This document shows positions 55,205 through 64,000 of a stretch of DNA of 64,000 nucleotides, piece after piece. Below the pieces are notes generated by a model. The model did no database searches. It saw only the letters and a program-made list of their open reading frames with translations, and was not told the DNA's origin. The stretch's first letter is position 1; each line of letters starts with the position of its first letter. The stretch comes from Uranotaenia lowii. Taxonomy: Eukaryota > Arthropoda > Insecta > Diptera > Culicidae. The stretch is from the NCBI RefSeq assembly GCF_029784155.1, contig NC_073691.1, positions 59,285,746 through 59,349,745 of the forward strand, given 5' to 3'. The translations under genes and the position numbers were made by a program.

Positions 55205-57308
55205 GTAAAATGGTATGCACAATGGGGAAAAAAGTGTATAAACCGCAAAGAAATTAAATATCTTGCCTATTACTCGAAACAAATCCATGAAAAAATACTT
55301 TACTTAAGTGAAAATTTCCGAAAAATCGATTGCACATAGTTTCAAACGCCGCACGAGCTTAGGAACGGAGTTAAAGTGCCTTTTAAACCCCTAATTTCCT
55401 TATATTTTTAAACAATTCAGAAAATAACTTATTTAGACTTAAAAACTTTGAACAAAAATAGACCTATCTTGTTCATTTTTTCTGATAAACCGAATGAAGG
55501 CTGTTTGAGCGACCGCAAGCTTCGAAAAATGAAATTATGGCTGTTTTTACCATCAATTCCCCTATATTTTTCTATTATTTAAGAAAAAAGCATGTTCGGT
55601 CTTCCAAATTTTGAACCAAAATCCAATAAAGGCTGTTTGAGCCACCGCAAGCTTCGGAAAATGGAGTTATGTATGTTTTTACTCTCAATTCCCCTACATT
55701 TTTCAATTATTTAAAAAAAAGCATTTTCGGACTTTAAAATTTTGAATCATATAGGACATATCTTATGTGATTTTTTCCGAGGAACTCAACGAAGCCTGTT
55801 TGAGCCACCGCACGGATTGGAAACTGGAGGTATGGCTGTTTTACCCTCAATTCCCCTACATTTTCTAAATAGTTCAGAAAATGTAAGTTAAGACTTTACA
55901 ACTTTGATCAAAATGGAACTTCTCTTGTGTGATTTTTTCCAAAGAATTTAACGAAGCCCATCTGAGGTACGTACGCATTGGAAACAGGAGCTATTACTGT
56001 TTTACCCCCAGTTCCCTTACATTTTTCAAATAGTCAGAAAAAGCATGTTCAGACTTCATAATTTTGAACCAAATGAGACTTATCTTAAGCATTTTTTCCG
56101 AGAAATCCAATGGTGGCTATTTGAGCCACTGCACGCTTCTGGAAATGGAGTTATGGCTGTTTTTACCCTCAATTCCCCTATATTTATTCTGAAAAAAGCA
56201 AGTTTGGACTTGAAAATTTTCAACCAAGTTGGATGTACCTTGTGTGATTTTTTTCGAGGAACTCAACGAAGCCTAATTGAGCCACCGCATGCATTGGAAA
56301 CGGAAGTTGTGACTGTTTTACCATCAATTTCCCAACATGTTTTAATAAATTAAATTTGGGGTGAAAACTGCCATAACTCCGTTTTCCAAAGCTTGCGGTG
56401 GCTCAAATAGCCTTCATTGGGTTTCTCGAAAAAAAAAAAAAATCATAAGATATATGTATCTTCTTTGGATCAAAATATTCAAGTCCTAACATGCTTTTTC
56501 TGACTATTTGAGAAATGTAAGGAAACTGAGGGTTCAATAGCCATAACTGCAGTTTCCAACGCGTGCGGTGATTTAAACAAGCATTTCTCTCCATTTGGTT
56601 ATGAAAATTCGAGTCCTAACATGCTTTTTCTGAAATATTTGAAAAATGTTGGGAAATTGATGGTAAAACAGTCATAACTCCTGTTTCCAATCCGTGCGGT
56701 GGCTAAAATAGCCTTCGTTGGATTCCTCGAAAAAATTCACACAAGATGCGTGCCATTTTGTTCAAAATTTTTAAGTCCGAACATGCTTTTTTCTTAAATA
56801 ATTGAAAAATGTAGGGGAATTGATGGTAAACAGCCATAACTCCATTATCTGAAGCTCGCAGTGGCTCAAACAGCCTTCATTCGATTCCTTAAAAAAATTA
56901 CATAATACGCGTCCCATTTGATTCAATATTTTGATTCCGAACATGCCATTTTCTTAAATAATTGGAAAATATATAAGAAAATTGAGTGCAAAAACAGCCA
57001 TAACTTCATTTTTTAAAGCTTGCGGTCGCTCAAACAGCCTCCATTCGATTTTCAAAAAAAGAAAAAAAAATGCACAAGATAGGTCGATTTTTGTTTAAAA
57101 TATTCAAGTCAAAATAAAGGAGAATTAGGGGTTAAAAAGGCACTATAACTTCGTTTCTAAGCTCATGCGGCTTTTGAAACTATGTGCAATCGATTGTCTT
57201 AAAATTTTCATTAAATGAAAGTACTTTTTCATGTATTTGGTTTGTGTAGGAGGAAAGATATTGAATTTCTTCGCGGTTTATACTTTTTCCCCATTGTGGC
57301 ATGGTTCT
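55205..57308. mobile_element. 2.1-kb foldback element with tandem-repeat arms
   Basis: The outer ends (GGTATGCACAATGGGGAAAA at 55212 and TTTTTCCCCATTGTGGCATG to 57304) are inverse. Each arm is an array of roughly 160-bp units. On the left the phrase GAGC(C)ACCGCA begins at 55507, 55639, 55802, 55964, 56123 and 56279. On the right its inverse (GCGGTGGCTCAAA and variants) lies near 56395, 56565, 56696, 56858 and 57023. The turn is near 56355. Arms made of internal tandem repeats are the hallmark of Drosophila FB-type foldback transposons, although unit size differs. No coding frame is convincing. Confidence 0.85.
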
Positions 57309-58271
57309 GAAAATATCAGATATTCAGTTTAGTTTGAGATTTCTCTAAAATTTTGTTTAAATTTCCATTTTGCACGTATTTAAAAAAAATATAAACCAAA
57401 AGACTTCTATAACTTCTATTCCGTTTTTCTCAGAAGTAAAAATTACTCGCAGTCTTTGGACATGTGGTTTATTTATTTTGAAAACCCTTATTTTCAAAAT
57501 ACATGCACGGAGAAAAATAATAGTTTTTCCAACTATATTCCCAGGGGGTTGACATCCCTATCCTTTGTCATTGATTTTGACAACTATCAAAATTACGGGC
57601 CCACGATTTTGTGGGCCCATAACAAACCTTACATTTTGCTGTCAAGGAACCGGACTAGATGTCAAATCCTAGTGAATTATGAATGATTGCACACTAACAC
57701 GTCAATCATTCTGGTTCCTCATTGGTTGAAATTTTGACTTTTTGAACTCTGTACTGCTTTGAGAGGAAAACACCATAAACGTTTCTCCTGATGGATAGAA
57801 AAAAAAAGAAAAAGATTCTTGTTCGCAAGAAGAACCAGATTGTCATCTCCCTGAATATTCCACTTACATCCAACTATATTTCTGATCGCTTTTCAACCAA
57901 CTAGAATTCTGAAGACTTCAACTATATAAAAGATTATTTGATTGATATTTTGTGTTCAACAATATTTATAACAGATTAGACTATAGTTGTTCTGGACAGA
58001 ACAAATAAAAAGCTTTCCAATTCGTTAAACCGATTTATTTTGATCCGTTTGATCGGTTAAAAAATTCCTGTTTGAGAAACAATTTTTAGTTAATTTCTTT
58101 TAACTTAATTAACAATATTATGTGTGCTTACGTTTGTGCTTGACAAATGTTCGTACTCGAACCGGGAAAAGTTTGATTTCCTATCTGCCACTTTACTACC
58201 TATTTTTTAACGGTTTATAATTATTTCTTTTGATTTTGTAATATATCGTATTTATTACCTTTCTTTTTTAG
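57309..58271. other. Intergenic; one small G+C hairpin
   Basis: GGGCCCAC and GTGGGCCC (57598-57619) form a perfect 8-bp stem with loop GATTTT. Otherwise nothing is recognised. Confidence 0.4.
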
Positions 58272-58370
58272 GTGTGGCTGCTAAACGAAATCCGAAATGG
58301 ACTACCGGAATAAGAGATTCTGCAGAACTATGCAATTGGCATATAACCTAGAAAACATGTTCTAAATAAA
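58272..58370 (+). other. Candidate terminal exon with poly(A) signal (weak)
   Basis: A long pyrimidine tract (TTACCTTTCTTTTTTAG) precedes GTGTGGCTGC. Two frames stay open for 13 and 25 codons (the latter VAAKRNPKWTTGIRDSAELC and on), followed by AATAAA at 58365-58370. The layout suits a last exon of an unseen plus-strand gene. It is short enough to be chance. Confidence 0.28.
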
Positions 58371-61110
58371 AACTATTCTACGTTCAAATTTTGCGTACCT
58401 ACGTTTTCGCCTATAATCCTGATCTGATGTACTATCGCAGTTTTCACTTTTAGAGCAAATCAAATGGTTAGGCAAATGAAGTATCGTAGATAATAATCTT
58501 AAATTTTAGTAAGCACACGTTGTCTTCACAAAACTTAGCGACGAAATGTGTTTCTGTTTCCTTTTAGTTCTTTCATATTGACACTTGGAATCAAGGCGCC
58601 AACTTTGGGGTAGGTGATTAACAAATGTGTATGTGTTGGATTAAGGTGCGTTGACACGTTCGAGACGTGTGTCACAATAGTTAAATGATTGATTTTATGT
58701 ATTCAACTATAAATAAATAAAGGAATCAATAATAATCATATAATTGATCATGTTCATTCAACAAAAAATAAAGTAAATTCAATTTTACTGGTCTAAATGA
58801 CTCAACTTTAAATAAAAAAAAAATCAATTATATTTCTATGATTGATTTAATAAGTTGAAATATAGATATTGTAGGATTGTTACTTTCTTTTTATTCCAAT
58901 CATATTTCTGATTAATTTTATGGTATAATTGATTCCTTCTGACGATATATTCCGGATTTGACCGTCTACACCAACAGCCCTCGGGGCTGCGCTGGATTAA
59001 ATTTTCAAAACCACGGAGGTGTTCCGACAACACAAGACTCCTCGCTCCAACAAATGATTTGGCTGATAGCTAGCCAGCGAATCATTTATTTTCTGGGGAA
59101 TGGGAATTTTCTGGTAAGTTTTGTCCTGGTAATAAATTCACGTTCTGAATGAAGGGCACCATTTCGGGACAAAAGATGAACCAATTTGCCGAACAAAGGC
59201 CTCTAGACTCTGTGCATCTAACGGTGATTTACCTCGAAGTGGAGAAATATGATAATTTTCGTTTAAACGAACAAAATTCAACAAATTTAACAAATTTACT
59301 AGTCGATTTTGCTGTTATTTTTTCTTATTTCTGTAGCACACATTACACTCTTGCAGTAGAACACTCAAATTGCGGTTCAAATCAAGTATATTAAAAATCT
59401 CAACTTTATGAATAATTGTTTTAAAATAATTAAATACACTGATATATTTGAAATAATTAGCTGATTTTATTGAATCAACTAAGCGACTTTTTGCCTCTAG
59501 CTTTTCCAAAAATGTTTTCAGTTTAATTTAATGATTTTTTTTTCTATTTTCAAAAGATATTCCGAAAACAAGATCTCATAAAATAAATTAATATCTCGTT
59601 ACCCCAAGTCAAGATTCATCTAAATAAGTATTTTTTATTACTTGTTTTGCATCCAGATTCTATACGTACGACAGACAGATTTTTTAGATATGGCTCAGAT
59701 TTTTACAAACTCTTCGTCATTTAATGTTAATTTAAAAACTCTTCAAAATATTGATTGCGTTCTCAAAGAAAACCAATTTAAATAAATATCGACAATTATA
59801 TTATATTTTTTCAAATTAAAAAAAAATCATCCAAAGAAAAAAAAAAAAAGGTCGACAAATTAGTATCGTTCATAAGAATTTGGCATTTAAATAGATTTTT
59901 TCTGAACGTGCATAAAATGAGTCATATTGAATTTATTTCAGAACCAAGGACCTCCTCAATCCTCATTAAAAAATTTAAAACATTTTAATTCAAACGTTAC
60001 CAAAACGTTAAAATTAAAGTTGAAAATTTTTCACAAATGATATTTTTATTTGATGAATGTGTCTGGAAAATCTTCACTAAACTGATTGGGGCATTTTTTG
60101 CTTATAAAAAAATGTTGAAAAAAACAAATATGTATAAAGTTTGAAAAAATATTCAACAACTCAAATAAGTTGTCATTTTCTGTAAATTGCCAATATCAAT
60201 GGACTATCTATTTAGTTGAAATCTAGATAGGTCTTACACAACTGTCAATTCTTTACAGTTTTTCATATTGATAAACACAAATATAAAACACGCTGTCAAT
60301 TATAAACTTATCGAATTTTCTATTCAAGTTTTCTTAACTTAACAAATTTGAAACAAAGCCGAATTTCATATTTCTAAATCATTTGCAAAATTTATAAAAT
60401 TTTTAAAGATAAACGAATTTTGTAAAACAAAATTTCGTTTCAGTTATTTGTTTTTTTCTTATTTAACCCCGTTTTGAAAGTTAAAATTTTTTTAATACAA
60501 TGTTTCATCTTGTGGAGTCAAAATTCGTTTTTCTTTTAAATTTGTCTGAACAAATAACAGAAATCTATTTGATTTGTGTAGTGTTTGACATTGATAATGT
60601 ATAGGAGTCTATTCATTTTTGGATAGAAGCCACTTACCCTTACGAATAGTAGAAGTTGCTTTAAAAATATAATTCTGACTCTGACGTGGATGTGATTCCG
60701 TTAATTTTATTAACGATTTTAATCGTTAGTTTAGTTAGTTTACCGTCTCCCTGAGGGCTTCTTAACGAACACTAGAGTGTGCTTGAAAGCTCTCAACACT
60801 GCCACAAAAAAAGTGGAAACCAGTTTTAATTTCAATGGTATGAAGTAAACAAATACCAATCGAAATACATTGCAATTTATGAGATGGGTAGTTCAGTTTA
60901 TGTGTAAAATAGATATGGCACAGTTTTTCGAATTTAAAAAATGTAATTGTAGTTGTTTCTTCATTCAATGGAAACCTATTTGTAAAATGACACCAAATTA
61001 AATTAAATATGGAGATTTCTCAGATCTTGTTGTTCGTAAGTATTTGGTGTAGTTTTGGCACATTTTTTCTTTAGAAAAATATTCAACTCTTAGAACATGG
61101 TAATTCTGGA
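58371..61110. other. A+T-rich intergenic DNA, no gene recognised
   Basis: Frames of 60-81 codons around 58836-59509 show no recognisable domain. Poly-A and poly-T runs are frequent. Confidence 0.45.
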
Positions 61111-61117
61111 AGAAGCT

Positions 61118-61186
61118 TCGCGGGCCACAAAAAGACAGTGGCGGGCCAAATGTGGCCCGCGTGCCATGGTTTGGTCACCCATGCTC
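61118..61186. repeat. GCGGGCCAC repeat fragment
   Basis: GCGGGCCACAAAAAGAC and TGTGGCCCGC (61150-61161) are inverse, with GTCACCCATGCTCTA following. Text of the form GTGGCCCGCG...GGTCACCCATGCTC is a repeat end I have seen in various animal genomes, probably of a DNA transposon. Confidence 0.45.
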
Positions 61187-61190
61187 TAGT

Positions 61191-61533
61191 AAGGTTGCCA
61201 GATTGCCCGGTTTTATCCGAGTTTGTCCGGATATTAAATATAAAATTTGGGAAAAGTCCGGCCCGGCCTGGTTCAAAACGAAACTTTTTGAGCATGTTTT
61301 ATAAAAATAATCAGTAAAGGTTTTTTGGATGCCTAAAATACGATTTCAAATCTGTCGATCAGAGTTAATGAAATAAAAATTTTATTAATTTTTTTTTCTT
61401 CAATTTTGTTGCATAGTTTCTGGGTTTGAAATTGTGGGTTTGAAATTCTGGTTCATAAATTTTTAAATAGTTGATAAAAAGTAGCCTGGATTTTTCCGGC
61501 TCGGAAAGGTGCTAAACATTTTTTTGGCAAACT
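61191..61533. mobile_element. AAGGTTGCCA MITE, copy 2
   Basis: Begins AAGGTTGCCAGATTGCCCGG like the copy at 28959 and ends TTTGGCAAACTTA, a damaged inverse of the start. It shares the CCGAGTTTG(T/C)(C)CGGAT phrase with copy 1 and is about 140 bp longer. Confidence 0.6.
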
Positions 61534-62111
61534 TACTCTAGAGCGCATGAGGGTTGAAATATACGATGGTTTGTATGATATCCTATCCATTATTTATTTA
61601 TGAAAATTATTCATCTTAGAGTAAGAACATGGTTGTGTTCCAAATTTTATTAAAATCACTAAACAATTTCTCGAGTTCTGTCGTATTACACGTTGATTTT
61701 GTATGGAAGCCCTCGATTTTAATAGTTGGATGAATGATTTAGTAAACTAGGTTATCTCAACATGAACAAAATTACATTAATATTTACATTAAAATAGTGT
61801 GAGTTATTTCGTTGGAAAAAATCATATTATTAAACATACTAGAAATATTTTTTATTTTGATTCTGCACTTTTTGGTTGGTTTTTATAAAACTAGTAAAGC
61901 AAACGTCATGCGATGTTTTATTTTTATAAAATTTTTAGGTGATTTTTGAATAAATAATGTAGTTTAAAAAAAAACTATACCTAGTACGTTTAAAAATTAA
62001 TGAATTTTAAATTTTTCCAAACCAAATGAACAACTGTTCTATGCCCTTTTTAAAACCATGTTTAAACTTTGAGATTTCATTAAGAATGTTAAATTTTAAT
62101 AAATTTATACA
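61534..62111. other. A+T-rich spacer, nothing seen
   Basis: No gene. GTTTTATAAAACTAG-like palindromic words only. Confidence 0.4.
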
Positions 62112-62450
62112 TTAAAAGAATAAAAATAGGAATTCATACACAATGGATTCCATCTTTAGTTTTACTACCTTACTCAGCAGCCGCCATTCATTGAATCGCA
62201 CCAAAACACGGCACAAGCAGATGCATAAAAGCAAATTCCACCTCTTTGAACGTTGCATAATATAATGCCGACCTAGGTTGTGAAAAAATTCACACCACCT
62301 TTCGAGTTCCATCCTCTTCGGAAGTATGAAGTTGGAAAAGTTGTGCTTCTTGGGCTGATCGGAGGATGCATAATAAATCCAATAATAAAATGCAAACTGG
62401 GCTTGATAGAAAGAGCAAAGAGAATTTGGCATGCCCTTTTTTGGCAACAT
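62112..62450 (-). other. Unrecognised 112-codon frame in a G+C-richer block
   Basis: The minus-strand frame starts MLPKKGMPNSLCSFY and contains a basic, Trp-rich middle (LPKRMELERWCEFFHNLG). The block is less A+T-rich than its flanks. No domain is recognised and no splice signals clearly bound it. It may be an exon remnant, part of an unknown repeat, or chance. Confidence 0.2.
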
Positions 62451-63540
62451 CGATAATGCTTCTTTCTTATGAGGAGATTTTTTTTTTTATTTTATGGATC
62501 GAGGATTGAGAGAATTTTTCAGTAGATTCATCCTAGTAGGAAAAACTTTTAAAAGAAAAGTAAATCAATTGAAATTCTTCATTCAAAACACTCTAAATAC
62601 AATCAAGCGATTCGACATTGGTTAATTTCAACCCAACTGCGGAAATATCATCCCTAAAACCCACTGAGCCAAACAGTCTTAACGGTCGACAATGAGCGGA
62701 TAAAGTTAATTATTGTTAGCTCGCAGAGCTCAATATCATGATTCCCGATAAAACGGAAATCGGCTCAAATCTAGAGGAGACATTCAGAGGGTGATGGTAG
62801 GGGAAGGAAGACATCAGATAATAAGACTTCCCTTCCTTCGGTTGACGAACTGCGGATTGCCACGCGATTATTGGTTGGAGATTATGGCGGATGGCAATAT
62901 TGTGGGATATTAGTAAGAGACACTGGGGAAAAACATTCTGGTCAATAATTTGAAAATATTATGACAATTTTCTGTGAACTTAATTCCATTTCAAAATGTG
63001 CTTTAAAAGTTATATCGAAATTTTCAGATTTTTTTTCAGAAAAACATATTACATCTCTTTTTTTGCCCATAGTTTTATTGACCTGCGGAAAAAATTCAAC
63101 AAGAAAACTCAGTGAAGCAAAAATTCTCGATGTAGGTAAGCTGTTTATCGTCATATGGTTCGTTGAGCTCCAAAAAGTTCCAGTTACTCTCATTCTCGGC
63201 TGATCGTTTTATGAATTCTGGGGATTATTTATAGATTTTAATTACTAAATTCTCGTCATCTCATGTTTGGCTTAGAAAGTTTGAATACTGCAAAGAGCTG
63301 CAATTGACAGTTTACGAATGAGTGACTTAGAGTTCATTGTCGTTGGATTTAATTTTAAGGGTTTGTGACTACAAAATCACATAAAAATGTAGAAAAGAAT
63401 TGAGTATTATAAAAAAATTCTCCTTCGAATTAAAAAAATATATGTTGGAGAAGTCAGGTGAAATGTTTCCATTTTTTTGTAATATCAATAAATAAGGAAA
63501 GCACGAATCCAAAACCACTACCATTCTGTTAAATTTTTTC
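62451..63540. other. Intergenic, no gene seen
   Basis: A less A+T-rich part (62760-62900) shows no signature. CCTGCGGAAAAAAT with TGTAGGTAAGC at 63082-63142 resembles text at 52977-53003. Confidence 0.4.
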
Positions 63541-64000
63541 GTCTGACGAAAAAAAAAAACAAAAAAATACAAAATTGGAAAAAACTAGACCAAGAAAGGC
63601 AAAAATAGACAAAAAAAAGAAAAAAAATGACACAAATAGACAAAAATAGACCAAAATAAACAAAAAAAAATAGTATAAGATAGATAAGAAAACATAGAAA
63701 AAATAGACAAAAATGGACAGAAATAGACAAAAATAGTAAAAAAAATAGACAAAAATAGAAAAAAATAGACAAAAATAAACGATAAAAGACAAAAAATTAC
63801 AAAAAAAAAATCAAAAATAGACAAAAATAGACAAAATAGACAAAAATCGACAAAAATAGACAAAAATAGACAAAAATAGACAAAAATAGACAAAAATAGA
63901 CAAAAATAGACAAAAATAGACAAAAATAGACAAAAATAGACAAAAATAGACAAAAATAGACAAAAATAGACAAAAATAGACAAAAATAGACAAAAATAGA
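63541..64000 (+). repeat. (CAAAAATAGA)n satellite, continues past the window
   Basis: A degenerate part (63541-63830) leads into perfect 10-bp units from about 63851 to the last base. The A-tracts recur every 10 bp. The array creates false frames of Phe/Leu/Ser/Ile repeats on the minus strand. Confidence 0.97.

Noticed and set aside
56045..56594. Candidate small proteins in the foldback element
   Set aside because: Read from the tandem units; not conserved from unit to unit.
62112..62450. A THAP-type zinc finger protein
   Set aside because: The basic, Trp-containing middle is faintly reminiscent, but the Cys and His ligands are not in place.
63585..63993. Phe/Leu/Ser-rich membrane-like proteins
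   Set aside because: Artefacts of the 10-bp satellite read on the minus strand.
1..64000. A multi-gene defence or biosynthetic system
   Set aside because: Only two host genes are recognisable and they are unrelated. Everything else readable is transposon or repeat derived.

Overview
The window looks like a stretch of a large, repeat-rich dipteran genome, most likely a mosquito. It is about two thirds A+T. It carries the last exons of an otopetrin proton channel gene and one spliced gene with a 9.5-kb intron. Its mobile elements are of types common in mosquitoes: BEL/Pao, Ty3/gypsy, R1-like LINEs, tRNA-derived SINEs, TTAA- and TA-flanked MITEs, and foldback elements. The species assignment is an inference, since no marker gene is present.

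Layout. 1-5.7 kb: a broken Ty3/gypsy pol gene, read left to right, split by a 2.0-kb TTAA-flanked MITE and by a second insert of about 0.8 kb, and ending in a short LTR. 5.7-7.7 kb: two decayed R1-like LINE fragments on the minus strand. 8.08 kb: a tRNA-derived SINE. 8.4-9.0 kb: the last two otopetrin exons (+). 10.2-11.2 kb: a near-intact TRIM (tiny LTR element) with its own internal 77-bp repeats. 11.5-13.5 kb: one palindromic element nested in another. 15.5-17.7 kb: a 55-bp minisatellite with a three-unit higher-order period, interrupted by a 1.2-kb palindromic MITE.

19.5-30.2 kb: a four-exon minus-strand gene for an unrecognised protein of about 356 residues. Its third intron holds at least three copies of one MITE family, two nested inserts (one retroposon-like), a second palindromic family, and several hairpins. 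The two recognisable host genes are convergent. 31-36 kb: A+T-rich intergenic DNA with small repeats and a dead Tc1/mariner-type transposase.

36.7-43.9 kb: a structurally complete BEL/Pao retrotransposon (minus strand) with a 5-bp target duplication, LTRs differing at one base, and one uninterrupted 1,769-codon gag-pol frame. It sits inside an 18-bp minisatellite. 44.5-64 kb: mostly non-coding DNA holding several MITEs, a TTAA-flanked element filled by a 1.1-kb 9-bp satellite, a 2.1-kb foldback element whose arms are themselves tandem arrays, two weak candidate exons, and a 10-bp satellite with phased A-tracts running off the window end.

I see no operon-like or defence-island system. What stands out is the density and nesting of self-complementary elements: five large palindromes and several small hairpins in 64 kb, some inside an intron. 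The BEL element is the only transposon here whose sequence suggests recent activity.
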